DNA of 13,276 nt from JBQCHF01 sp051953655 (lineage in GTDB: Bacteria > Actinomycetota > Actinomycetes > Motilibacterales > Motilibacteraceae), in the NCBI GenBank assembly GCA_051953655.1, contig JBQCIO010000040.1:1-13276 (forward strand). Reading direction: 5' to 3'. The notes below the pieces were generated by a model. The model saw only the letters and a list, made by a program, of their open reading frames with translations, did not search any database and was not told where the DNA came from. Each line of letters opens with the position of its first letter. The first letter of the stretch is position 1. The position numbers and the translations under genes were made by a program. This document shows positions 1 to 6,988 of the stretch, piece after piece.

Positions 1-11
1 GAAGACCAGTG

Positions 12-51
12 CCCCGCCTTGTTTGTTGTCTCGTGGGGGGTGTGTTTTTTT
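12..51 (+). terminator. Possible terminator of an upstream gene
   Basis: A weak six-pair stem (positions 12-17 with 33-38, one G-U pair) is followed by a seven-T run at 45-51, which is very unusual at this GC content. It could end a gene lying before the window. The surrounding bases are also homopolymer-rich, so a sequence or assembly artefact is an alternative. Confidence 0.2.
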
Positions 52-77
52 GCCCTTTGTCCGGGGGGGGGCCCCCG

Positions 78-101
78 CGACCGGTCGCACCGACCGGTCG
101 G
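78..101. repeat. Two adjacent short palindromes upstream of the MFS gene
   Basis: The 10-bp palindrome CGACCGGTCG occurs at 78-87 and again at 91-100. The second copy extends to a 12-bp palindrome, CCGACCGGTCGG, at 90-101. The centres are 13 bp apart and lie about 60 bp before the proposed -10 box of the exporter gene. Paired dyads in this position could be an operator for a repressor of the exporter. That role is inference; no regulator gene is visible on this side. Confidence 0.35.
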
Positions 102-161
102 CGCCGCTCGCGCACCACGCGGTCCAGCCGGGCCGGCGCAGCCGTCTCGCGCCGCGTTACG

Positions 162-167
162 TAGGCT
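162..167 (+). promoter_or_regulatory. TAGGCT -10-like box before the MFS gene
   Basis: TAGGCT lies 8 nt before the GTG at 176. It matches the TANNNT form of actinobacterial -10 boxes, and the same TAGGNT hexamer recurs 6-8 nt before four other starts in the window. At that distance transcription would begin at or next to the start codon, giving a leaderless mRNA. No convincing -35 box is seen. Confidence 0.45.
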
Positions 168-175
168 TCGCCCCC

Positions 176-1405
176 GTGCGCTCGCCGTTCTCGGACCTGC
201 CCCGCGAGATCGCGGTGCTGTCCGGCGTCGCGTTCTCGGTGGCGCTGGGGTTCGGCGTCGTGGCGCCGGCGATCCCGCTGTTCGCCCGGCAGTTCGGTGT
301 GGGCCTGACCGCGGCCGGGGCCGTGGTCAGCGCCTTCGCCCTGATGCGGCTCGTCTCCGCCTTCGGGGGCGGCCGGTTGGTCGACCGGCTCGGCGAGCGG
401 GTCGTCCTGGCGACCGGCATCGGCATCGTGGCCGTCTCGAGCCTGCTGGCCGGGCTGGCGCAGAGCTACCTGCAGCTGCTGGTGCTGCGCGGGATCGGCG
501 GCGTGGGCTCGGCGATGTTCACCGTGAGCGCCGTCAGCCTGGTGCTGCGGGTGGCTCCACCCGAGCAGCGCGGGCGGGCCACCGGGCTCTACCAGGGCGG
601 CTTCCTGGTGGGCGGGATCGCCGGGCCGGCCCTCGGCGGCGTGGTGACGGCCGGCTCGGCCCGGGTTCCCTTCTTCGTCTACGCCGGCACGCTCGCCGTG
701 GCCGGCGCCATCGGCCTGGCGTTCCTGGCGCACACCCCGCTGGCCGAGCGGGAGCACGCCCAGCGCGCGACGTCGGGCGTCTCCCTGCGCGACGCCCTGC
801 GCACCCGGCCGTACCGCAGCGCCCTCACGGTCAACTTCGGCACCGGCTGGGCGCTGTTCGGGGTGCGCAGCTCGCTGCTGCCGCTGTTCGTCGTCGAGAG
901 CCTGCACCGCAGCGCGGTCTGGGTGGGCGTCGGCCTGGTGGCCTCCAGCGTCGGGCAGGCGCTGCTGCTCCTGCCGGCCGGACGCCTCGCCGACAGCGTG
1001 GGCCGTCGCCCGGCGATGCTGCTGGGCGGCGCCCTGACCGCCGCCGCCACCCTCGTGCTCGCGCTCGTGCCGCACGTGGCGGCCTACGTGGCCGCCCTGG
1101 TGCTGCTCGGCGTGGGGTCGGCCTTCCTCGGCGTCGCGCCCGCGGCCGTCGTCGGCGACGTCGCGCACGGGCGCTCCGGCACCGTCGTCGCCGCGTTCGG
1201 CATGGCCAGCGACTTCGGCGCGGTCATCGGCCCGATCGCGGCCGGGCTCATCGTCGACGCCTCCTCCTACGAGGTCGCCTGGCTGGTCACCGCGGCCATC
1301 CTCGGCGCCGGCGTGCTGATGACCGCGACCATGCCGGAGACCCGGCACGTCCCGGTGCCCAAGCCGGTGCTGGAGCCGGAGGGGGAGCAGCTCGCGGAGG
1401 GGTGA
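176..1405 (+). CDS. MFS exporter (DHA1-like, 12-TM)
   Basis: Integral membrane transporter of the major facilitator superfamily, about 409 residues, the usual size for a 12-helix MFS protein. Visible motifs are motif A after the second helix (GGGRLVDRLGER, about residues 64-75), motif B around R105 (LRGIGGVGSA), and the antiporter motif C (GGIAGPALGG, about 146-155), which is typical of drug:proton antiporters. A second motif A copy (AGRLADSVGRRP, about 268-279) opens the C-terminal half. The open frame runs back to 23, but its first 51 codons are hydrophilic and lie in odd GC-homopolymer sequence. GTG at 176 begins just before the first hydrophobic helix and has a TAGGCT box in front of it. 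The substrate cannot be told from sequence; small-molecule efflux is the likeliest role. A hairpin follows the stop. Confidence 0.85.
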   Translation: MRSPFSDLPREIAVLSGVAFSVALGFGVVAPAIPLFARQFGVGLTAAGAVVSAFALMRLVSAFGGGRLVDRLGERVVLATGIGIVAVSSLLAGLAQSYLQLLVLRGIGGVGSAMFTVSAVSLVLRVAPPEQRGRATGLYQGGFLVGGIAGPALGGVVTAGSARVPFFVYAGTLAVAGAIGLAFLAHTPLAEREHAQRATSGVSLRDALRTRPYRSALTVNFGTGWALFGVRSSLLPLFVVESLHRSAVWVGVGLVASSVGQALLLLPAGRLADSVGRRPAMLLGGALTAAATLVLALVPHVAAYVAALVLLGVGSAFLGVAPAAVVGDVAHGRSGTVVAAFGMASDFGAVIGPIAAGLIVDASSYEVAWLVTAAILGAGVLMTATMPETRHVPVPKPVLEPEGEQLAEG

Positions 1406-1458
1406 GGCGTTGCCGCCGTGCCGGTGCGGACCGTCCGGGCAAGGTCGGCGGCGCTGGT

Positions 1459-1487
1459 GACGGGAGCGGCCGGCGGCGGCTCCCGTC
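1459..1487. terminator. GC-rich hairpin after the MFS gene
   Basis: Perfect 9-bp stem GACGGGAGC / GCTCCCGTC with an 11-nt loop, starting 53 nt after the MFS stop codon. It has no T-run, as is usual for actinobacterial terminator-like hairpins. It lies in a convergent gap and before the insertion sequence, so it could stop transcription from either side. Confidence 0.45.
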
Positions 1488-1525
1488 GGGCGGGGGGGCG
1501 GCCGGGCGGATCATGATGCGCTGTG

Positions 1526-1565
1526 CACCCTGCTGAGCGGTGCTCTGTCTCTTGAGATGGCGGAC
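1526..1565 (+). repeat. Left copy of direct repeat flanking the IS
   Basis: CACCCTGCTGAGCGG at 1526-1540 is repeated exactly at 2912-2926 beyond the right end of the element. Similarity continues weakly to 1565 on the left and to about 2949 on the right. The left copy runs into TGTCTCTTGAGATGGCGGAC (1546-1565), which matches the IS inverted repeat at 1571-1590 in 15 of 20 positions. It may be a long target-site duplication, or part of the element's end. Confidence 0.55.
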
Positions 1566-1570
1566 AGTTC

Positions 1571-1591
1571 TGTCTAGGGAGATCCCGGACG
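1571..1591 (+). repeat. IS left inverted repeat (IRL)
   Basis: A 21-bp end matching the right end with two mismatches. A second, degenerate copy of the motif lies 25 bp to the left (1546-1565), so the left end carries two tandem candidate transposase-binding sites. Confidence 0.75.
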
Positions 1592-1620
1592 CTTCGTGGT
1601 CGTGACTGCACGCTGCGGTC

Positions 1621-2871
1621 ATGGCGGAAGGGTCGGTCCGGGTGGACCTTCGAATGCGGATCGCGACGTGGCCGGCGGATGCCCCTCGGGGGGCGGTGAC
1701 GGCGTTCTGCGCCGAGCACGGCATCTCCAGGTCCCAGTTCTACGAGCTGCGCAAACGGGCCGTCCAGGAAGGGGTGGCCGGGGCGCTGGTGCCCCGTTCA
1801 CGGCGCCCGCTGCGCCCCGCGGGGGCCACCCCGGCGCACGTGGAGGACACCGCGCTGCGGGTGCGCAAAGAGCTGGCCGAGCAGGGCCTGGACAACGGGC
1901 CGGTCTCGGTGCGCCACCGGATGCTGGCCCTGGCCGGCGGGGACGGCGCGGCGGTGCCCGGGGTGTCGACCCTGGCGGCGATCTTCCGCCGCCGCGGCGC
2001 GGTCGTCCCGCAGCCCCAGAAACGCCCGCGCTCGTCCTGGCGGCGGTTCGAGTTCGCGAACGTGCACGACTGCTGGCAGCTGGACGCCTTCTCCTGGCCG
2101 CTGGCCGACGGGTCCAAGGTGAGCATCTACCAGGTCAGCGACGACCACTCCCGCGCCCAGCTGGGCTGGCACGTCACCCGCACCGAGAACGCCGCCGGCG
2201 CGATGGCCGTGGTCGCCAAGGCCCAGGCCCGCACCGGCCGGCTGCCGCTGCGTCTGCTCAGCGACAACGGGCTGGCGTTCAACCCCTCCCGCCGCGGGCA
2301 CCGCGGCCGTCTGGAGACCCACCTGCGCCAGCACGGGGTCACCCCGATCGCCTCCAGCCCCCGCCACCCCCAGACCTGCGGCAAGAACGAGCGGATGCAC
2401 CGCACCCTGCAGCAGTGGCTTCGGGCCCGCCCACCCGCGGGCAGCATCGAAGAACTCCAGACCCTGCTGGGGACCTTCGACACCGTCTACAACACCGAAC
2501 GCCCCCACCAGGCCCTGGGCCGGGACGGGCGCACCCCCGCCCAAGCCCTCACCGCCGACCCACAGGCGCCGCTGCCGCTCACTCCGGCCCGCCCCGCGCC
2601 GGCCCGCCCGGCCCTGACCGACCAGCACCGAGCCACCCGCGCCAAGGTCGCCGTCAACGGCGTCGCCGCCGCCGCCGGCAAACGCATCCACATCGGCGTC
2701 GAACACGCCGGCACGAGAGTCACCGCCGTCCAAGACGGCCCCCAGGTCACCATCGTCGACGACAACGGCGAAGTCCTGGCCAGCGTCCAGATCACCCCCG
2801 CCCAGCGCTACTACCGCAGCGGCAAAACGCCCGAAGGACGCGCCCGACCCCGCCGATCGTCCACGATGTGA
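1621..2871 (+). CDS. IS481-family DDE transposase
   Basis: Transposase of 416 residues that would cut and join the ends of the surrounding element. The N-terminus carries a helix-turn-helix (about residues 23-46, containing AFCAEHGISRSQFYELRK). The RNase H-like integrase core (rve) follows, with catalytic residues D155 (WQLDAF), D215 (LLSDNG) and E257 (CGKNERMH), then the YNTERPHQALG motif near 294-304 that is typical of the IS481 and IS3 groups. Residues 330-416 form a C-terminal, beta-rich, Mu-C-like extension. The frame is uninterrupted and all three acidic residues are present, so the gene looks functional. ATG at 1621 is the first start that keeps the HTH; no clear ribosome-binding site precedes it, as is common for transposases. 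Confidence 0.93.
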   Translation: MAEGSVRVDLRMRIATWPADAPRGAVTAFCAEHGISRSQFYELRKRAVQEGVAGALVPRSRRPLRPAGATPAHVEDTALRVRKELAEQGLDNGPVSVRHRMLALAGGDGAAVPGVSTLAAIFRRRGAVVPQPQKRPRSSWRRFEFANVHDCWQLDAFSWPLADGSKVSIYQVSDDHSRAQLGWHVTRTENAAGAMAVVAKAQARTGRLPLRLLSDNGLAFNPSRRGHRGRLETHLRQHGVTPIASSPRHPQTCGKNERMHRTLQQWLRARPPAGSIEELQTLLGTFDTVYNTERPHQALGRDGRTPAQALTADPQAPLPLTPARPAPARPALTDQHRATRAKVAVNGVAAAAGKRIHIGVEHAGTRVTAVQDGPQVTIVDDNGEVLASVQITPAQRYYRSGKTPEGRARPRRSSTM

Positions 2872-2885
2872 CAAGACATCAACAC

Positions 2886-2908
2886 CGTCCGGGATGTCTC
2901 TAGACATC
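2886..2908 (-). repeat. IS right inverted repeat (IRR) with internal dyad
   Basis: The right end, 2886-2906, pairs with IRL. It overlaps a compact dyad, GATGTCT-CT-AGACATC (2893-2908). A further AGACATC occurs at 2874-2880 just after the transposase stop, giving repeated half-sites that may bind transposase. Confidence 0.7.
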
Positions 2909-2911
2909 ACA

Positions 2912-2926
2912 CACCCTGCTGAGCGG
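2912..2926 (+). repeat. Right copy of 15-bp direct repeat flanking the IS
   Basis: Exact copy of CACCCTGCTGAGCGG seen at 1526-1540. It lies outside the right inverted repeat and about 30 bp before the amidase stop codon. Fifteen bases is at the long end for IS481-family target duplications. Confidence 0.6.
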
Positions 2927-2958
2927 GGGTTTGCCTCAAGATCCGGGACGGGACCGGC

Positions 2959-4329
2959 TCACACCAGCTCCGCCGACGCGTAGCGCGGGGCCACCCGGAT
3001 CCACGGGCGCAGCCGCTCGAGCTGGGCGGCGAGGCCGAGCAGGAGCGGCTCCTGCCCCTCGGGGGCGACCAGCTGGACCGAGAGCGGCGTGCCGACCGAC
3101 GGGTGCACACCCGCCGGCACCGCGGCCGCCGGCCAGCCGGCCACGTTCCAGGGCGCGGCGAACGGGCCGTAGCGGGCGTTGGCGAGGATCGTCGACAGCC
3201 AGCCGCGGCGGCGGTGCGGATCGGCCTCGATGGGCGGGCGGGCCAGCGTCGGGGTGATCAGCACGTCGTGGTCGGCGAAGAAGCCCGCCAGGGTGGCCCG
3301 CCAGGCCTCGCGCTGCTCGGGGCGGATGAAGCGCCGGGTCACCAAGCCGATCCGCGCATGGGTGCGCACCGGGGCGGAGACGAGGGACTCGTCCACAGTC
3401 TCGACGTCGTCCAGGGGGCCGGCGAACCAGCGGGCGAGCCCGGCCAGCGCCATCGACTGCGGGTAGGGCGGGTCGACGCGGACGATCGTGTGGCCCGCCG
3501 CCTCCAGCGCCGTGGCCGTGCGCACCACCGCGCGGGCGTGCTCGCGGTCCACGACCACCCCGGCCACCGGCGGCTTGAGGCTCACCGCGACCCGCAGCGG
3601 CCGGTCCGGCTCGCGGACCTGCGAGAGCTCCGGGCGGTCGGCCAGCACCGAGAGGAACAGGGCGGCGTCCTGCACGGTGGTGGCCAGCGGGCCGTTCTCG
3701 GCCATGCCGTACCAGTCGGTGGGGCCGAGCCCGGAGGGCACCACGCCGAAGCCGGGCTTGACCCCCACCAGCCCGGAGCAGCCGGCGGGGTTGCGGATGC
3801 TGCCCATGCCGTCGTTGCCCAGGGCCACCGGCACCATCCCGGCCGCCACCGCCGCCGCGCTGCCCCCGGAGGAGCCGCCCGGGGTGCGGGTGAGGTCCCA
3901 CGGGTTGCGGGTGACGCCGTAGACGCTGTCCGTGGTGCCCCACACGCAGAACTCGGGCGTGGTGGTCTTGCCGACCACCACCGCGCCGGCCGCCCGCAGC
4001 CGCCGCACCACCTCGTGGTCGTGGCTCTCCGGCCGGTCCGAGGTGGCCGCCGACCCCGCGCGCGTGGGGTGCCCGGCCACGGCGACGTTGTCCTTGATGG
4101 CCACGGGAACGCCGGCCAGCGGCAGCTCGGCCAGGTCCGCGCGGGCCGCGACCGCGTCGGCCTCCTCGAGCGCCGGCTGCGCACGCACGAGGACGAACGC
4201 GTGCAGCTCGGGGTCGATCCGGGCGATCCGCTCCAATGACGCCTCGACGGCGGCGCGGGGCGAGAGGCGGCCGGCGCGGACCTCGGCGGCGATGCCGGCG
4301 GCGGTGGCGGGGAGGGCGCTGTCGCTCAC
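2959..4329 (-). CDS. Amidase, amidase-signature family
   Basis: Hydrolase of the amidase-signature family, 456 residues from GTG at 4329, which splits carboxamides into acid and ammonia. The Ser-cisSer-Lys triad is intact: K79 (VPVAIKDN), S153 in PGGSSGGSAAA and S177 in GMGSIRNPAG, 24 residues apart as in the family. No gatB or gatC is nearby, so it is more likely a free-standing amidase than the GatA subunit of Glu-tRNA amidotransferase. The frame stays open upstream to 4434, but that part reads through palindromic repeat sequence. GTG at 4329 has a TAGGGT box 7 nt before it and begins a normal amidase N-terminus. It lies 154 nt downstream of the MutL-like gene and probably has its own promoter. 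The substrate is unknown. Confidence 0.88.
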   Translation of the reverse strand: MSDSALPATAAGIAAEVRAGRLSPRAAVEASLERIARIDPELHAFVLVRAQPALEEADAVAARADLAELPLAGVPVAIKDNVAVAGHPTRAGSAATSDRPESHDHEVVRRLRAAGAVVVGKTTTPEFCVWGTTDSVYGVTRNPWDLTRTPGGSSGGSAAAVAAGMVPVALGNDGMGSIRNPAGCSGLVGVKPGFGVVPSGLGPTDWYGMAENGPLATTVQDAALFLSVLADRPELSQVREPDRPLRVAVSLKPPVAGVVVDREHARAVVRTATALEAAGHTIVRVDPPYPQSMALAGLARWFAGPLDDVETVDESLVSAPVRTHARIGLVTRRFIRPEQREAWRATLAGFFADHDVLITPTLARPPIEADPHRRRGWLSTILANARYGPFAAPWNVAGWPAAAVPAGVHPSVGTPLSVQLVAPEGQEPLLLGLAAQLERLRPWIRVAPRYASAELV

Positions 4330-4336
4330 GGCGGGC

Positions 4337-4342
4337 ACCCTA
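4337..4342 (-). promoter_or_regulatory. TAGGGT -10-like box before the amidase gene
   Basis: On the minus strand TAGGGT lies 7 nt before the GTG at 4329. This is the leaderless spacing seen at five genes here. It may also give AGGG as a weak ribosome-binding site, so the two readings cannot be separated by eye. Confidence 0.45.
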
Positions 4343-4418
4343 CGACGCACTCTCCGGGCCGGCTCCACCGGCTGCACGCAGCTGTCATGCCGACCGCCGT
4401 GTGGCCGGACTGATTGGG

Positions 4419-4464
4419 TGAAGGGACCCTTCATACGAACCTATGGAACAAAGTCGCCCTTCAT
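4419..4464. repeat. ATGAAGGG palindromic repeat pair
   Basis: TGAAGGG-A-CCCTTCA at 4419-4433 is a 15-base odd palindrome. CCCTTCAT recurs in direct orientation at 4427-4434 and 4457-4464, 30 bp apart, so TGAAGGG (4419) can also pair with CCCTTCA (4457). The pair sits between the MutL-like gene and the amidase, upstream of the amidase start. It resembles short interspersed palindromes between actinobacterial genes. It may act as a hairpin terminator for the upstream gene. Confidence 0.5.
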
Positions 4465-4483
4465 GCCGGGCGCCCGCGCGGAC

Positions 4484-5815
4484 TCAGGGCAGCAGCGAGC
4501 GGACCAGTCGAGCGGCAGCGGCAGGGTGCTCGGCGGCGAGCAGCCCGGCCGCCGCCAGCACGTAGCGGGCGTCGACGACGACGTCGGCGTGCTCGGGCAG
4601 CTTCCATCCGCCGGCCCGGTCACCGGTCGCCGGGGCGAGCACCTGCGCGCGCAGCCCCGCCGCCCCGTGGCGCAGCACGCCGCCGCTGCCGACCACCAGC
4701 CGCACCCGGCGCAGGTCGCGGCCGCCGGGCCGAGCGTGCCGGCGCAGGGCCACGGTGACGGCCAGCTCCGCCAGGCGCGCGTCCACCGCCCGGGCGACGT
4801 CGCCATCCGGATCCTCCGACGGCACGTAGGAGACGTCCGCGTGCAGCGCGTCTGCCGCCTCCCGCAACGACTTCTCCTCGGTAACGTCCGCCAGCAGCCG
4901 CTCCCCCACCGCGGCCTCGACGACGCCCGGCGCGTTCCACCGCATGCCGAGATCGCCCTCCACCGTGCGGGCGCGCCACATGGTGCCGCTCACCTCGGCG
5001 TGCAGCTCGGCCTCCTCCTCCGGCGCCACCACGGAGTAGACGTCCGTCGTGGCGCCGCCGACGTCGACGACGAGCACGTCGCCGACCCCGGGCACGTCGC
5101 CGGCGCCGTCGGCCAGCAGCTCCACTCCGGCCAGCACGGCGTCGGGAGTGGCGGCGCGCACCATCGCGGCGAACCGCGGCCCGCGGGACAGGCCCTTGCC
5201 GCCGATCACGTGGCGGATGAAGACCTCGCGGATCGCCTCGCGCGCCGGCCTGGGCTCGAGGACTCCTATCTCCGGTAGGACGTTGGCGCAGGCGATGACC
5301 TTCTTGCGTCTTTCCTCCAGCAGCGCCACCACCTCGTCGCGGGCGTCGACGTTCCCGGCGACCACCACCGGCACCTTCAGCCGGCTGGCGGCCAGCTTCC
5401 GGGCGTTGTGCAGCAGGACCTCGGCGTTGCCGCCGTCGGTGCCGCCCACCAGCAGCACGACGTCGGGGCGGTCGGCCAGCAGCGCCTCGACCCCGGCGCG
5501 GTCCAGCTCGCCCACCGACACGTGCACCACCCGTGCGCCCGCGGAGAGGCCGACCCGGTAGCCGGCCTCGGCGGTGACGACCCGCTCGTAGCCCACGACA
5601 GCCAGTCGGAGACCGCCGCCGGCCGACGAGCACGCCAGCACCGGCACCTCGTCGCCGGCCCCCAGCTTCCCGCGGCAGGCGTCAACGCCGACCAGCACGT
5701 CCGTGGTCGACGTCGTCGGGTGGGTGGCGGTGCCGAGCAGGGTGCCGTCGGCGAGGTCGACCAGCGCGGCCTTGGTGAACGTCGACCCGACGTCGACGCA
5801 GCAGACGCGTTCCAA
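4484..5815 (-). CDS. MutL/GlmL-type ASKHA ATPase (mutase reactivase-like)
   Basis: A 443-residue protein of the MutL (glutamate mutase L, GlmL) family. This is unrelated to the DNA-repair MutL. Family members are actin-like ATPases linked to adenosylcobalamin-dependent mutases and thought to protect or reactivate them. The actin-fold signatures are clear: phosphate-1 loop DVGSTFTKAALVD (residues 8-20), phosphate-2 loop VVDVGGATTDVY (249-260) and an adenosine-like motif VVGSGGVLRHG (374-384). The family-typical segment ACSSAGGGLRLAVVGYE lies at 61-77. The start is TTG at 5815; no better in-frame start exists after the metB stop 24 nt upstream. The close spacing suggests co-transcription with metB. 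No mutase subunit lies in the window, so its client is either encoded elsewhere or different in this lineage. Confidence 0.82.
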   Translation of the reverse strand: MERVCCVDVGSTFTKAALVDLADGTLLGTATHPTTSTTDVLVGVDACRGKLGAGDEVPVLACSSAGGGLRLAVVGYERVVTAEAGYRVGLSAGARVVHVSVGELDRAGVEALLADRPDVVLLVGGTDGGNAEVLLHNARKLAASRLKVPVVVAGNVDARDEVVALLEERRKKVIACANVLPEIGVLEPRPAREAIREVFIRHVIGGKGLSRGPRFAAMVRAATPDAVLAGVELLADGAGDVPGVGDVLVVDVGGATTDVYSVVAPEEEAELHAEVSGTMWRARTVEGDLGMRWNAPGVVEAAVGERLLADVTEEKSLREAADALHADVSYVPSEDPDGDVARAVDARLAELAVTVALRRHARPGGRDLRRVRLVVGSGGVLRHGAAGLRAQVLAPATGDRAGGWKLPEHADVVVDARYVLAAAGLLAAEHPAAAARLVRSLLP

Positions 5816-5839
5816 AGCTGGTCCGACCAGGCTCGAGTG

Positions 5840-6988
5840 CTAGCCCAGCGCCTGGGTGAGGTCGGCCAGGAGGTCGTCGACCGTCTCGATGCCGACCGAG
5901 AGGCGCACCAGGTCGTCCGGCACCTCCAGCGGCGAGCCGGCGGCGCTGGCGTGGGTCATCCGGCCCGGGTGCTCGATGAGCGACTCGACTCCGCCGAGGG
6001 ACTCGCCGAGGGTGAACACCCCGGCCCGGTTGCAGACCTCGAGCGCCTGCTGCTCGCCGCCGGCGACCCGGAAGGAGACCATGCCGCCGAAGCCGCGCAT
6101 CTGCTTGGCCGCGATGTCGTGACCGGGGTGCGAGGGCAGGCCCGGGTAGAGCACCTGGGTGACGGCCGGGTGCGCGGACAGCAGCTCCACCACCCGCTCG
6201 GCGTTGGCGCAGTGCCGGTCCATCCGCACGCCCAGGGTCTTGATGCCGCGCAGCACCAGCCAGGCGTCGAACGGGCCCGCGACGGCGCCCATCGCGTTCT
6301 GGTGGAAGGCGAGCCGGTCGCCCAGCTCGGCGTCGGCGGCCACCAGCGCACCGCCGACGACGTCGGAGTGGCCGCCCATGTACTTGGTGGTGGAGTGCAC
6401 GACGACGTCGGCGCCGAAGGACAGCGGCTGCTGCAGATAGGGCGAGGCGAACGTGTTGTCCACCACGAGCAGCGCGCCCGCGCCGTGCGCGACATCGGCC
6501 GCGGCGGCCAGGTCGGTGATGTTGAGCAACGGGTTGGTGGGCGTCTCGACCCAGACCAGCTTGGTGCGCCCGGGCTGCACGGCGGCGGCCAGCGAGTCGG
6601 CGTCGTCGCCGGCCGGGGTGTGGTCCACGCCCCAGCGCGAGAGGACCTTGGCGAACAGACGGTAGGTGCCGCCGTAGGCGTCGCCCGGGATGACGACGTG
6701 GTCGCCGGGCGCCAGGACGGTGCGCAGCAGGGTGTCCTCGGCGGCCAGGCCGCTGGCGAAGGCGAGGCCGCGGGCCCCGCCCTCGAGCGCGGCGAGGCAC
6801 TCCTCCAGAGCGGTGCGGGTGGGGTTGGCGCTGCGGCTGTACTCGTAGCCGCCGCGCAGCCCGCCGACGCCGTCCTGCTTGTAGGTCGAGACCTGGTAGA
6901 TCGGCGGGACGACCGCCCCGGTGGTGGCGTCCGGCTCCTGCCCGGCATGGATGGCGAGGGTCTCGAAGCCCTGCTGCTCGCTGCTCAC
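5840..6988 (-). CDS. metB: Cystathionine gamma-synthase / gamma-lyase, PLP-dependent
   Basis: Fold-type I PLP enzyme of the Cys/Met metabolism family, 382 residues. Cystathionine gamma-synthase joins an activated homoserine ester with cysteine to give cystathionine in methionine synthesis; close relatives split cystathionine to cysteine. Visible residues are the PLP lysine K202 in HSTTKYMGGHSDV, D177 in VVDNTF, Y105 in DAYGGTYR, and the phosphate-contacting Y50/R52 in YEYSR. The C-terminal signature GESLGGVESLIEHP is intact. GTG at 6988 overlaps the yczE-like stop by 4 nt (GTGA), so the two are translationally coupled. A TAGGGT box 6 nt before the GTG, inside the end of yczE, suggests an additional leaderless promoter. 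With cbs in the same window, synthase and lyase activity cannot be told apart from sequence alone. Confidence 0.92.
   Translation of the reverse strand: MSSEQQGFETLAIHAGQEPDATTGAVVPPIYQVSTYKQDGVGGLRGGYEYSRSANPTRTALEECLAALEGGARGLAFASGLAAEDTLLRTVLAPGDHVVIPGDAYGGTYRLFAKVLSRWGVDHTPAGDDADSLAAAVQPGRTKLVWVETPTNPLLNITDLAAAADVAHGAGALLVVDNTFASPYLQQPLSFGADVVVHSTTKYMGGHSDVVGGALVAADAELGDRLAFHQNAMGAVAGPFDAWLVLRGIKTLGVRMDRHCANAERVVELLSAHPAVTQVLYPGLPSHPGHDIAAKQMRGFGGMVSFRVAGGEQQALEVCNRAGVFTLGESLGGVESLIEHPGRMTHASAAGSPLEVPDDLVRLSVGIETVDDLLADLTQALG

Larger units (their letters stand above)
1571..2906 (+). mobile_element. IS481-family insertion sequence
   Basis: The ends are TGTCTAGGGAGATCCCGGAC+G at 1571-1591 and, on the other strand, TGTCTAGAGACATCCCGGAC+G at 2906-2886. 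They match in 19 of 21 positions and have the TGT/ACA tips expected of this family. The minimal element is about 1.34 kb and contains one intact transposase. No target duplication is visible directly at these tips. If the 15-bp direct repeat at 1526-1540 and 2912-2926 is the duplication, the element would instead span 1541-2911. It lies between the convergent ends of the MFS and amidase genes and interrupts neither frame. Confidence 0.8.

Noticed and set aside
1798..2910. Minus-strand 370-residue frame through the transposase gene
   Set aside because: Gly/Val/Ala-rich antisense shadow. The plus strand has an intact DDE transposase and matching terminal repeats.
2959..4329. Amidase as GatA of the Glu-tRNA amidotransferase
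   Set aside because: No gatC or gatB neighbour, and the active-site segment reads GNDGMGSIRNPAG rather than the usual GatA form. A free-standing amidase is more likely.
4330..4434. Amidase start at 4434, adding 35 residues
   Set aside because: The extension translates palindromic repeat DNA and is not amidase-like. GTG 4329 has a TAGGGT box and begins the family N-terminus.
2931..5278. Plus-strand long frames across the amidase and MutL-like genes
   Set aside because: Low-complexity, Arg/Ala/Pro/His-rich translations opposite two genes with intact active-site motifs. They are high-GC shadows.
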